Shown: piece after piece, positions 1 to 10,966 of the stretch
How positions within the stretch are numbered: the first letter of the stretch is position 1
Layout: each line of letters starts with the position of its first letter
Assembly (NCBI RefSeq): GCF_009730915.1
Contig: NC_052481.1
Span: 16,612,386-16,676,385, forward strand
Direction: 5' to 3'
Source of the DNA: Dioscorea cayenensis subsp. rotundata
Lineage: Eukaryota; Streptophyta; Magnoliopsida; Dioscoreales; Dioscoreaceae
DNA length: 64,000 nt
Notes under the pieces: generated by a model
The model's database searches: none
Seen by the model: the letters and a program-made list of their open reading frames with translations, nothing else
Told to the model about the DNA's origin: nothing
Made by a program: the position numbers and the translations under genes

Positions 1-117
1 ATACCGGCCTGTGCATGCATGCCAAGAAGAAGTTATTGTGGTTGGGATCTGACCAATGAGTTAATTGTTGATATGTTCTGCTTTTAGACAATGACATATT
101 TCCATTCCTTTATGCAG

Positions 118-1396
118 CTCCACGAGCGGAGGAACAACAAAACCCTTGATCTTTTAACAAAAGGTATCAAAATTTCACAACCCTTCTCTTTGAGTAGCCC
201 AGTAGATGAATCTTTTAATTTCTTTGTGAGTAATAATGGCGAGTATGGTATATATATTTCACTGGTTTACTTTATAAAGGTATTTAAAGGTTCGGTAACT
301 TCTGTTCAATTCTTGGCGTGAAGGTCAGGAACCTGTCCAGCAGTCTTGAAGAGAAATGTTTCAAACAATTATCGCTAAATTTTGTTGTTATATGCATATA
401 TATTCTTTTTAATAAGTATTGCAATTCAAAGAGTGTGTGTGTTTATATTTATATTATGTTAATAATAATAAGCATTTGCTGATCTTGAATAGCAATGCAT
501 TATCACAAGTTTGTGTAAATGAAACATTTATTCCTTTGCTTCATCAACTTTTACATGTTTGTTTATGGTATTTAATATTCTCTGCTGAACTTTAGTGGGA
601 TTTTATTCATACGCAAACATTAGTAAATGTTCTACTATGCATAATTTCAGGTGATAACAATCCTCTTGACGACAGAGTTCTTTATGCTCCGGGCCAACTT
701 TGGCTACATGAGCATCACATAATGGGACGAGCTATAGGGTATGAAATCATGTTTGGAACTTTAGTTAGGGCATGCATTTTTTCTTATGACTTTTTTAATT
801 TTTTACTAGGTTTGTGCCTTATGTTGGATGGATCACCATTGTTATGACAGAAAAAGCATTTACCAAGGTATGCCACCTATTGAACAGTTAAAAAAGTATC
901 GGTTATACTATTCAACTAGAGCACTGGTTTTACTTTGCTGGTTTAACACCTCTAATAAGTACCCTTAGTGAATGCCACTTGTTAGAAGATGAATTATATT
1001 TCCCAATAAGAGCATCTCAATGACTTGTATTCATGTTTCAGATATATATTATTATAAAATACTGAAGTTTAGGCAGTCATCTGGACCCAATTTTTTAAAC
1101 AATTCTAAAAGAATCCCTTGTAGACACTAACTTAGTTAAAATGTAAATTATTGTCGTTCATTATCACCTCTGCTCAATTAGGTGATTCTTCAACTTAGTA
1201 ATGCATTTCATGTGTACTGATGATTCTAAACAATTATATTCTGACTTTTTATTATTTTTTCCTGTCCTATGTTTTACTCTTTACAGGCTTTTATTTTGTG
1301 TATAAATTATAGATTTTAACTAAGTTGTGGTTGTTGCTTATGCAGTACTTGATCATCGGTGGGTTGTGTTTGTTAGTTTTATTCTCTCAGAAATAG
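118..1396 (+). CDS. SEC11: Signal peptidase complex catalytic subunit SEC11, 3' part (exons 118-163, 651-738, 810-867, 1346-1396)
   Basis: C-terminal 80 residues of the ER signal peptidase catalytic subunit, which cleaves signal peptides in the ER lumen as part of the SPC complex. The four exons are joined by clean AG/GT borders and keep frame (46+88+58+51 nt, ending TAG at 1394-1396). The exons read HER...LLTKG, then DNNPLDDRVLYAPGQLWL and HHIMGRAIG, then FVPYVGWITIVMTEK, then a hydrophobic tail YLIIGGLCLLVLFSQK. The GDNN-x2-DDR block is the conserved box carrying the catalytic Asp of SEC11 (Ser/His/Asp enzymes). The Ser and His boxes and the N-terminal membrane anchor lie upstream, outside the window. 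The family usually ends in V(I/L)xSK(D/E), so LFSQK is a slightly divergent end. The gene is convergent with FolD. Splice sites were chosen by eye from the conserved protein. The gene looks intact, but this could be one of several paralogues. Confidence 0.9.
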
Positions 1397-2598
1397 AAAT
1401 GCGCTTGGGATTGGCAACCATAGTCAGCATAACTCATCAAGGATAATTTTTTTTGTTTCTTTTTTTTCTTTTAAATACCATTGCCAGTGTAATCTTTTCT
1501 CATAAAAATTCAAATGCTTAGACTATTCACATATATATGTATAAATATGTATATTTTGTGCTTATTTGCTTTACAATGACTTGACTGGTTCCAGACATGG
1601 GAATTGATTTCCAGGAATAAGCAGACTGGCTTTGGTGGCATCTTTGACTTGGATTTTAGGAACTCTAAGAGTAACACTTTTCTTTTCCGAATCAAATAAA
1701 CAATTCAATGATTAATAATTAGAAGTTTAGAATAATAAAAAAAAAAGACATCTGAGTTACCATGCAATTGCATCTTGTAAAGTTCTTTTGTCAATAATAT
1801 TATACAGAATAAAAAGTTAATCTAAAAAAAAAAACTTGCTTATTAGTCGATAATTAAAAAAAAAAATTTCTAAATCTCCGCTCAAAATAATATTAACAAC
1901 TCTATTAAAAAAAAGTCTAAGAGCTTTCTTTCTTATGATGATTTTTTTATTTTTAATAATAATAATAATAATAATAATATAAAAAACAACAACAATAATA
2001 ATAATAATATAAAAAAACAACAACTACAACAATAATAATAATAATTAATTAGCATTTCATTCTCTTGAGCCAAAGATCAAGGTTTCCTCACTTAAGCCAA
2101 AGGTAACGGATTCAAGCCAACATTTCTCAATTAAAAAAAGAAAAATAGATATTTGTACATTTTCTAAAGACAAAATGAGATAGCTTATTGCAAAGCAAAC
2201 CCAAAACAAATGTTACCAAGTCTTTCCCTTGTTTTTATTTAGCTCTTGTATTTTGTTTTTTCTTTTTGTGGTTTGTAATGAACTTTTTTGTAAACTTTTT
2301 GATATTAATAAAATAGCTCATCGAGCTCTTTCCCCACAAATGTTACCATCTTAGATCCCAACGGGTGAAAACTGTCAAACATTTTGCAAAGAAAAAAAAA
2401 TAAAGCTTTATCAGGTCAAGCCATCCTATGCTTTGCTTTTTGTAAAAGCTCTTATTGGCATCACAATATAAAATTAGATCTTCCTATTGACTTGAATTAG
2501 AAGTGCAGAATCAAATATCTTGACCAGAAAGCACCCTAAGAACAGTTAGCATTTCACATGCCTCTCTGAAACCAGAGAAACTAATGAATCTTCGATAT
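1397..2598. other. Intergenic region between convergent SEC11 and FolD
   Basis: No coding sequence is recognised. It should hold both 3' UTRs and polyadenylation regions. It is strongly AT-rich with A runs around 1737-1747 and 1825-1866, and a trinucleotide microsatellite at about 1957-2043. Confidence 0.7.
1957..2043. repeat. (AAT)n/(CAA)n microsatellite
   Basis: Runs of AAT/ATA triplets interspersed with CAA triplets between the two gene 3' ends. The short ORFs here are low-complexity artefacts. Confidence 0.85.
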
Positions 2599-5500
2599 TT
2601 ACTGAAAATTGTGTATCCTTTTTGCTGAACTCAGTGTGTTTGATAGAAGCATAGCAATAGTCATCGGACCAACCCCGCCCGGAACTGGAGTAATAGCAGA
2701 TGCTACTTTAGAGACTTCCTCAAAACAAACATCACCAACCAACCGGTATCCTTTGGGGCTTTCAGCATCCTGATATACAAATAACAACCAAAATGAATAT
2801 AGAATTTATTATAACAAATAAAAATGGTCTATAGGTGATGCCAAGCTTTCTTCACTACAACTCTGCTGCTGGAGTCCAGACACTTGACGCATGGATGGTA
2901 CACATATTAAACATTTTAATTTACAATTTAGGTGTAAAGGATATCACCAACCATTTAGAGGAGCAAGAACTGATGTACAAAGAGTGCTCCTAGTTCTTGA
3001 TCAATATAATACCAGGAAAGAGCAGATTAGAAATAAAGACAAAATAGGTTTTTTTTCCCTCATATCTTCCATCTTTTCAACAGGATAACGAAGAACAAGA
3101 GGTATTATACAAAAATAAACAGCAAGTAACTTAGCATATTAATAGATTAATTTTAAACAAATTCTTCCTTAGATTCCAATTATAAATCTCGCATCAGAAA
3201 TAACATAAAACACTCAAGCACCTTGACTTAGAAGCATAAGAATTCGGTATCATTACGGGCAAAAGTTTATACATCAAAACTGAAATATCAAGAAGTTTAA
3301 GTCTCATTGGAAATAATGACTATTTATAAAATTAAACAAAAGCATGGCTAAAGTCTAAAATCTAAAAATGAGAGATTTTCCAAAATGTGGTCTATGGCAC
3401 CCCACTTAACTTAATCAGCTAGAACAATTTATATAATAGGACCAAATTAAAAACAAAAATGTGGAGGTGGCTATGGAGGGCTCAAGAGAAAGAGAATTTC
3501 TTACATCAACCGGATTGATTCCAACATCTATGACAACTGCACCAGGCTTTATCCAGCTACCCCTCACCAAGTTAGCCACCCCGACAGCTGTAATTACAAT
3601 ATCTGCTTGCCTGGTTATTTCCTCCGGGTTCTTAGTGTAGGAGTGCACAATGCTAACTGTAGCATTTGCTCTCTGCCAAAGCCATTGACCAAGAAATTAG
3701 TAATAGGAAAACTAATAGACTTGTTTGTCTGAAAATCTGAAATAAATGTGGATCTGTATAATGTAGGAAACCACCCCCTTCCAATATATATGAAATGGAT
3801 GAACATGAATTTCTGTCCGAATAATATTCTATTCTAAAATGTATGAAGAAAATCAACCCAACTGAAAATTCATAAAAGAGGAATATTTAGACAAAAAGGA
3901 AGAAAGCTGCTATACCTGCAACAGTAATGCTGCAGGCATTCCAACAATATTGCTCCGGCCAATCACAACAGCCCGCTTACCCTTGATTTCCACATCATAC
4001 CTGTGTAATAGTTCGATGCATCCTTTGGGGGTACATGGAACAAATAAAGGTTCCCTACCTTGCATAGCAAGACGGCCAATATTTAGTGGGTGGAAGCCAT
4101 CCACATCTTTCTCAATACCTACAGCGTTCAAGATGTTTTCTTCATTCATATGCTGTCATAGAACAAATAAGCAGCAATAAGGAACATTTTCCATAAAAAC
4201 TCAGAGCGGAAGAAAAGCCAAAAAACAGTCAAGATAGATGAGACACAATAATTTTATGCAGTATCACCAATCATAGACAACAATTTTTGGAAGGACACAC
4301 ATCAAAACCTAGCAGCCACAAACAGATACAGATACTTCTTTATATATTTTAGAAACTGAACTGTTTGAGATAAATAATATCCTAATAAAACTGGAGCCAT
4401 AAAAATTTTATCACTAAAGAGTATGACCATGGCAGCCGCATACCAACTTCCAAGCTAGGCAAAGCATTGAATTTGTATAAACCTTTTCTGTAACCAAAAC
4501 ATTACTGAAGACTTGGTGACAGAAGCTGATAAGAACACTATGACGCAATTGTAATTGTGCTCAAAGTTTCCCAATACACAATGATATGATGAATGAAGGT
4601 GCTAGAATAGCTCCATAAAATTGCTTTTGCAAATGACAACTAGATTTATTAAGTTTAGCAGAGAAGGATCAATTTCCCACATAAAACCAATTACCTGTAG
4701 CTATTTACTATAATTAAAGAAGGATCAGGTCAGAAATCATACACGAGGGAGAGGCAACTGAACCAGGATCCCATGAACGGATGGATCATTGTTAAATACA
4801 GATATTTGCTTAATTACTTCCTCTTCCGTGCTGTCCTCAGGTAAATTGGCTTCATAGGAAGTAATGCCCACGGCTTCACAAGCCTTCTTCTTGTTTCGCA
4901 CATATGTTTGAGAATCCTTTCTTGAACCAACAAGAACAACTGCCAATCCTGGAACAACGCCAGTTGCATCCTTCAGCTTCACAATCTCCCCAGCAATCTC
5001 ATCCCTAATTTGCTTTGCAACCGATTTCCCATCAATGATCTTAGCGGCAGTGTCTGTACTCATAGCTAATGAACACAGAAACAAACAATAAAAATGAATG
5101 AAATAATCTACTATATGAGTATGCCCACAAAACAACAGACACGCCAACACCAGCACACAAGAAAAAACTGATAAAAGCTAAGATTGACACATTATTTCCA
5201 GAAATTAAAATTACACAATATTTAATACCAGTGAAAATGGTTCTACAATCAGTGGAAATAATTAATCACTATACTGAAGCTTGTAACATGCGATCAAATT
5301 ATGAAAACCCCCAAATTTCTCATAATTTATCCAACAAAATCAGTCTCGCTTGACTGGTATAGGGTATAGAAATACATCAAAAGATCAAGTTTATTCTAAT
5401 TGACAGATAACAAAGAGCAAAAAAAATTATATACAGTACACCAGCCGATCAAACAAAGATTAAACCTTTACATCAAAATCAGAAAAAAGCATGATGAAAT

Positions 5501-5763
5501 TTATCATTCACTCCAAACGCAAAAGGATTCTAGATGAACAAACTAGTAATTCTCTCAAGCACACCAGTAATTGTACCTGAAGCTACAGTGCATGGTGATT
5601 GAAAACGCAAGCCACTAGAGTGAACAAGGCGAAGGCTCACAGGCCTCCATGGCAATGAAACCTGGCTACGAAGCTGAGAAGTCAACACACTGATCCTTCT
5701 CTGCAACGGGACGAGGCGCGCCGTCGCTGAAGTAGAGCAATCGGAAAAGAGCATCGACACCAT
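2599..5763 (-). CDS. FOLD: FolD: bifunctional methylenetetrahydrofolate dehydrogenase/cyclohydrolase, organelle-type (exons 5763-5577, 5065-4743, 4152-3916, 3672-3505, 2769-2599)
   Basis: Interconverts 5,10-methylene-THF, 5,10-methenyl-THF and 10-formyl-THF with NADP, in one-carbon metabolism. Five exons give 361 residues, all with AG/GT borders and compatible phases (187, 323, 237, 168 and 171 nt). Exon 1 (residues 1-62) is rich in Ser, Thr, Arg and Leu and poor in acids, which is typical of a plastid or mitochondrial transit peptide. The family signature [10 protein letters not shown] (116-125) carries the catalytic Lys (K121) and Tyr (Y117). VDGFHP (187-192), PCTPKG (209-214), the Rossmann GRSNIVGMP (235-243) and [10 protein letters not shown] (333-342) follow in the usual order. 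About 360 residues matches the plastid FOLD4 class of Arabidopsis. The start at 5763 precedes a second Met four codons in (MVSM); the first is used here. Nothing is broken. The organelle location is inferred. Confidence 0.93.
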
Positions 5764-6267
5764 GCCCTTTCTTCGAGGGATGAGAGGAAAGAAGTGGCAG
5801 AGGAAGTGGGCTAGGGATAGGGTTTGGAGAGGAGGGAGAAGAGAAGGTGAGAAAGAGAGAAAGGGTTTTATTAGGGTTTTATTAGGGCAGAGAATGGAAC
5901 CGAAAAGACGACCCGTTGCTGCCGCTGAAGAAACGCGCCCTTTCCCTTCTTTTGCTTTTCTTTGCCACTACTGTTACGTGTTTTAATGATAGAATTCTAG
6001 GTTTGCAATTGGAACCACACGATTGAGATCAGACGGTTAATATCTATCCGGTTATGATCCACGGTTAAGTTTTGCATATTATAACTTTTAACCGCTTGTA
6101 AATTTTCAAAGTTTTTACTAACATAAATTTCTAGAAAAATTAAAATTTCACTTTATTAATATGAAGTTGTTTGTATAGATTTCTTCCAAACTTACTGATT
6201 TTATTAGATAAAAAATTCCATGGAAAAAAAGATAAGATTAAAAAATAAAAGAAGATAACAATTGTCA
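5764..6267 (-). promoter_or_regulatory. FolD 5' leader and promoter region, with a telobox
   Basis: Read on the minus strand, the ~120 bases ahead of the start codon are CT-rich, like a plant 5' leader. At 5871-5879 lies AAACCCTAA, a telobox known from promoters and leaders of plant growth and translation genes, with a partial second copy beside it. No TATA box is clear. Upstream of about 6000 the sequence becomes AT-rich, and the Mutator-like element begins at 6277. Confidence 0.5.
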
Positions 6268-6736
6268 TTAAAAAAAAGGAAAAATTATTGTTTACCCCTC
6301 GTGAATTTCAAATATTCCCAAACAGCCCCTCTAAGTTTGGCAAATCCCAGACAGCCCTTCCGTTATTGTTTAACTTCCCTTTTACCCCCTACCGTTCACT
6401 TCAAATGGGTCCATGTTGTGAAATCTCATTTTTGCCCTTGAAAATGGTGGGAAAAAAGCGCCCACTCACATCATGTCCAACCTTTATGTGGGGCTTTCTG
6501 CTTGTTTTCTGTTAGACAATGTTTAGAAGTTGCATTACATCTTCTTGTTCTTCTCCTCATTTGGTTTGTTCGATTTCAGTTCTGCCGATTTTGTAATACA
6601 ATGAGAATTTCTTTGTTGCTGTCACTTTGACCATTCTGCGGGAGGGAGGGAGTAACAGAATTTATAAACAATGCAGGTTTATCATGGAGAGTTTTTGTGG
6701 TATTGATAGATGTAAATCTGTTTCAGAAAACGAGTC

Positions 6737-6916
6737 ATGGTGAAGTTTATCATACCCGATAGATATAAATCGGTTTGTCCAACAAAAAATGAAGTTGACT
6801 TCCAGCAGATTGGTCAAGTGTACTCCATCTTCAAATGCGCTGTAGTCGATCTTGTTGTCGAGACAGACGATGTGCCAATGTCGAATTCTACTGAAAACGA
6901 GTTCATTTCGTTGTAA
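6737..6916 (+). other. Small ORF inside the MULE, unknown
   Basis: A 59-codon ORF (starts MVKFIIPDRY, ends at TAA 6914-6916). I do not recognise it. It may be a relic of an element-encoded or captured exon. Confidence 0.25.
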
Positions 6917-6924
6917 AGTTCTTC

Positions 6925-7130
6925 TCGTTTATGTTTATCTAGTTGTATATGTTAAATACTGTTTAACTGTGCTAGTCTATGTTTAAATATATTACATCTT
7001 TGTTTAAGAATTGTCGTCTCCGTTTAAATTTGTCTTTATCTGTTTAACTATTCATATTAACGTTTAAATATTAACCTAACGTGTAAACTCTTTAAGTCTC
7101 TGCATAAAATATTGATCTTTTCCGTTTGAA
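6925..7130 (+). repeat. Array of GTTTAA-core short repeats (left copy)
   Basis: The hexamer GTTTAA recurs about every 20-35 bases, in contexts such as CTGTTTAACT, ATGTTTAAAT and CCGTTTAAAT. The same motif occurs in reverse complement on the right side of the element (8090-8345 and 9130-9330). Confidence 0.6.
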
Positions 7131-7251
7131 CTGAAGTGTTGCCATGTGGCATATGGCAAGTTTATGGTATCCCGTGCAGAAGAATTAATGACGGCATTAA
7201 ATTTTCTAAATTTTAACATAAATTTCGGAAAGACCCGTTCGTCGTGATCAG

Positions 7252-7446
7252 TCAAGGTCGGTCCACCGTGCGTTTCCCTTTTTTTCTCGGATCTGAAGCG
7301 TCAACTGGCTTGTGGACTTCACACCATAAATGAGAAGAAAGAACCCTTCCCGTGGACAACCCCTCCTCGTCGTCGTCATCCTCCTCCTCCTCCTCTGCTT
7401 CTTGTTCAGGATATTCGCTGGAGTCAGACCAAAATTTTAAGATCAA
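7252..7446 (-). other. Acidic low-complexity ORF inside the MULE
   Basis: An open frame of 64 codons with a run of Glu and Asp (about residues 17-28) followed by GLSTGRV. The DNA is a CTC/GTC-rich triplet stretch at 7360-7400. It could be a piece of the same host-like gene as the DUF1985 ORF, but it may be chance coding of a triplet repeat. Confidence 0.25.
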
Positions 7447-8089
7447 CTCTATCTTAAAGGATGTCTCATGATCCTCCTCATCTTGAGAATCAATCAGTCA
7501 TAATCACGCAACAAGTTAAACTATCTATTCTTGGCCAAGTCGAAATTCCCGTGAAATTGCCTGAATGCGGAGGATTCTCCAGCGGTGGATGACGGGTAAG
7601 CAATTAAGCGGGCATTTCAACTTGGGCAAGAAAAGAAAGTTTTCACATATTGCTTGATTGCGGAAGATTCTCCAGAGGAGGAAGATCATGAAACATCCTT
7701 TAAGACGGAGTTGATATTTATCACTTGAGAATTGTTCTCACCCTTTAAAAACTTTTCCTCAGTGTGCAAATATCATTTTGTGTGTTTAACTCTCAGGATC
7801 TTTGCTTAAGTCAGACAATGACACATCGATTAATAGACGTTTTTATCAATGTGTTTGCTTAACCTATTTTAACTATTTGTGTTCTACGTTGTGCAGGTTC
7901 AAGTTGATGCGCATGTTATGCAACCTCCATGAGCATTCGAAGGTACAAATACTTGGTGAGGAAAACCGAAATCTTAATAGACGAACGAGGGTCAACTCGC
8001 AAGTGTCCGAGGTCCGAGAAGACGTTGTAAATGTTGTAAATGTTTTATTTTAAATGAAACAAACTTATCTGAGTGTGAACTTCTGATAT

Positions 8090-8345
8090 TTAATCAGAGG
8101 CCATTGTAAATGTTTAAATATTTTAAATGAAACAAACTTATTTGAGTGTCAACTTGTGATATTTAAACAGAGACAGAGTAAAAACATTTTGAGAAATAAA
8201 AAACGGCATTGTAAACAAAACAAAATGTTAAACAAAATCGATTTACTCTTTAAACAGTGACAGTAGTGTTTAAGCAAATACATAAAGATGTTTAAACAGT
8301 GACATGATAATTTAAACACTATTTATAATTGCTTAAAAAGAGACT
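8090..8345 (-). repeat. Array of TTTAAACAGAGAC-like short repeats
   Basis: Reverse-complement relatives of the GTTTAA array at 6925-7130 (for example TTTAAACAGTGACA twice and ATTTAAACAGAGACAG), spaced about 25-40 bases. Confidence 0.6.
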
Positions 8346-9117
8346 TATGATAGGGTGAGAACTTTCCTTCGCGCGATGACAATATGGCTTCTATCGCCGC
8401 TGGCTTTCTTCCGGTGCATCTCTCTTGAACTTGAGCGGAGCAACCCTTAATATACCCTGTGTTGGTCTTCTTCCCAGCGCATCTATCTTGCACTCGAGCG
8501 GCTGCTTGTGGAATGTCCTCCATAAGGCACTTGCGCGTCGCCTGCACCCATGCGTATCGCCCCATGGCGGGTAGATCATTAACATAATCGACGATCCAGT
8601 TCAAAACTGAGCATGATGTATTTGGGAAGAGGACTGTACCCATGAGGTAAACCATCAAGAGTTTGACAAAAAAAATTTTTTCTCCCCTCTGTCGAACAAG
8701 TTGCACAAGAGTACTCTTGATGGAGTCTCTGTGTCTCTCGTAGGTTTTTGATAAATACCTCCCTTCGAAAGCTGAGCGAGTTTTCTTCTTCTGAAACACG
8801 ACTGCGTCGCCATCGCAACGCAGACCAAAAACGAGGGCCACATCTTGAGGCCTGAAACTCAGCAGGCTTTCCTCGATCCTGAATTTATTGGTACGGCCAT
8901 CGTACCTTTGCAACAGAGAATCAAGAAGGGCTCGCTCTTGGAATACAGCTTCCAACTCAGTAAATGCTACAAACGGTGTCCTTCGGATGATCTCCCAGTG
9001 TTGAAGGATCATGTGAACTTTCAATTCAGCCAAGGTCTCCACTACCGTTGTCAAGTAGCATCGCCCATTAACTAGGTTGACCTCCATAAGCACTAGCCTG
9101 TGACAATGACAACACAT
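8323..9117 (-). CDS. DUF1985 / plant mobile domain-type protein of a MULE, fragment
   Basis: 264-codon open frame. Residues ~40-100 carry ELEAVFQERALLDSLL and FRIEESLLSFRPQDVALVFG, like the DUF1985 fold found in Ulp1-protease-bearing Mutator elements. The middle holds VYLMGTVLFPNTSCSVLNWI and VDYVNDLPAMGRYAWVQAT, the typical downstream block. After NTGYIKGCS the usual sequence is lost; instead AQVQERCTGRK repeats the earlier ARVQDRCAGKK, a short internal duplication, and the frame ends in unrelated residues. The Ulp1 peptidase part (catalytic His/Asp/Cys) is not seen. GTTTAA arrays flank it on both sides. It is a truncated, probably non-functional passenger ORF. Confidence 0.6.
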   Translation of the reverse strand: MCCHCHRLVLMEVNLVNGRCYLTTVVETLAELKVHMILQHWEIIRRTPFVAFTELEAVFQERALLDSLLQRYDGRTNKFRIEESLLSFRPQDVALVFGLRCDGDAVVFQKKKTRSAFEGRYLSKTYERHRDSIKSTLVQLVRQRGEKIFFVKLLMVYLMGTVLFPNTSCSVLNWIVDYVNDLPAMGRYAWVQATRKCLMEDIPQAAARVQDRCAGKKTNTGYIKGCSAQVQERCTGRKPAAIEAILSSREGKFSPYHKSLFKQL

Positions 9118-9129
9118 TCAGCAGTATTC

Positions 9130-9330
9130 GCAAATTTTTAAGCGGGAAATGAAAAGTTTTAAACGGTAACATGTCAATTTTTAAACAGAGATATCATTTG
9201 TGAAATGGCGACGTAGTTGTTAAACAGAGACAACAACAGTTAAGTGGTGACATATTTTTTTAAACCACAATTCATATCTTAAACGGAGACATCATTTGTA
9301 AAACTGCAACCATATCAAATAAAACAGGAA
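9130..9330 (-). repeat. Second array of TTTAAACAGAGAC-like short repeats
   Basis: About eight copies of a ~25-base degenerate unit, such as TTTTTAAACAGAGATATC, GTTAAACAGAGACAAC and CTTAAACGGAGACATC. The orientation is the same as the 8090-8345 array. Confidence 0.65.
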
Positions 9331-10005
9331 ACGTACATTATTAACATTACACAAATCATAACAATTGAAAAACTAATTCGATCGTGTAGGCAGACGAAAA
9401 TATAAAACAAAACAAAATCCTAGCCGAGAAATCTCCGTGTAGACTAACAAAACCCCAGCCGATAAATCCCCCTGCAGGCTTCAATGTCTTCCAATAAAAA
9501 CAGAACCACAAAACAAAATCGAAAAATCTTTCTTTGTAACAGAATAGTTAACATAAAACCATAATCATAACTTCTTCAATACCTTAGATCGCGAACTGAT
9601 GAAATGCCGAATACTTGCGCGGGACTTCTCCTTCGAGGCACCGGTGAAAAGGGAAAAGCTGAAATTACAGAGGATGTTCCGGCAGAGACGAAAGGGAAAA
9701 AGCTAAAGAGGCGAGTTGATAAAAATCAAGTATACGGCTCCAGTAAAGTTATCTCTTGGGATTACCCTAACCCCCACTTCCTCTCTAACCGCCGAAATGA
9801 TGGCAATGCCACAACTTTCCATGCGCGGGCAATTTTGTCCATAAATTTTAAAAATCACTTCGTTAACCACCGTTATATGTTTTGGGGGTTTGGAAGAGAA
9901 TGAAATTAAAAAGAAAGGGTTTTTAGGGATTCCCAAATTAAGGGGATGTTTTTGAAAATATTGCAAATTTTGGGGGGTTTCTTTGGCGATTACCACTTAA
10001 AAAAA

Positions 10006-10966
10006 TTAGATGCAAGGATGGGATAATTTTGAAAAAAATCAAGGATAAATCCGGAAGGATAATCTCCTAATATTTTAAAAATCTGATTTTATTTTTTAAA
10101 AAAAAATAAATTCAACAATTTAGAAAAAGAGATCGGATTTATTATAAAATAATAAATAAATAAATCCAAGAATTATATAAAAAATACATAAATAAATCCG
10201 AAAACTGTTTTAGATCTAAGAAATAAATCTAGGAATTATTTAAAGAGGATATTTTTTTTTTAATAATAGACAACAAGCGCCTTTTTTTATGAATAGAAAC
10301 AGTACAATATATGTACAGTATGAGAATAATATAGGATCGGATAAACAGTGTATGAACCGTACATGGAAACAGTACTATTGGGGGAGAGATTTGAATCCAT
10401 GATCTCTTCTTACATTTTGATTTCATACCATTGGGCTATTCAATGGTTGACAGGATATTTTATTTCTTAATGGTTATAATCTGAAAAAAAAAAATTGCAA
10501 AAAGTCGGAGAGGATCGAGAAAAGAAAGGAGAGGAGAAGAGAGAAAAAGAGATGCACAGAGAGCTTTGGCAACAGAAAAAGACTGACTACGGAGGAGAAA
10601 AGAAGAGGTCAGGAAAAGAACCCATAAAGAAAGGTATGCTCGTATGTACTCTTGATTATGTTCTCAAAAGCATGCTTGCCATCATGTACATTTAAATTGA
10701 TAAGATGATCCTTGCCTTCCGTGCTTATGATTTTTTCTATGTAATTTCGTCATGCAATCATGATCCCTCATTCAATGCGCTACCTTTTGAACCCATTAAT
10801 TGTGATCACCCATCCACCATGACACCATGTATGCATGAATGTTGCTTTCATGACACGCTCTTGCCAACCAAGATGACATGTATACAAGCTTGTCATGTTT
10901 GCAAAAAATAGGAAAGTGAAATTAATGGGTTTATTTGCAAAAAAATGAAAAAAAAAATGAAAAAAA
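10006..10966. other. AT-rich intergenic sequence with a purine-rich tract
   Basis: 10080-10260 holds loose repeats of AATAAATCCAAGAATTAT. 10380-10445 (GAGATTTGAATCCATGATCTC then CATACCATTGGGCTATT) looks like the tail of a dispersed repeat. 10490-10635 is almost pure A/G on the plus strand and ends in a GT that could be a splice donor. No gene is recognised. Confidence 0.5.

Larger units (their letters stand above)
6277..9996. mobile_element. Mutator-like element (MULE) with degenerate terminal inverted repeats
   Basis: The left end (about 6277-6350) and the reverse complement of the right end (about 9996-9925) align over ~70 bases. For example, left GAATTTCAAATATTCCCAAA pairs with AAATTTGCAATATTTTCAAA, and both continue through CCCCT to a shared AATCCC. 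Both ends are flanked by the 9-mer TTAAAAAAA (6268-6276 and 9997-10005), the duplication length of Mutator elements, although an A-run is weak evidence. The interior carries a DUF1985-type ORF on the minus strand and arrays of a GTTTAA motif. No MURA transposase was found, so it is non-autonomous or decayed. The element begins about 0.5 kb upstream of the FolD start codon. Confidence 0.65.

Noticed and set aside
1817..2023. Minus-strand ORF of Ile, Val and Phe
   Set aside because: Low-complexity translation of the AAT/CAA microsatellite.
6288..6515. 75-codon plus-strand ORF
   Set aside because: Lies in the MULE terminal inverted repeat; no protein similarity recognised.
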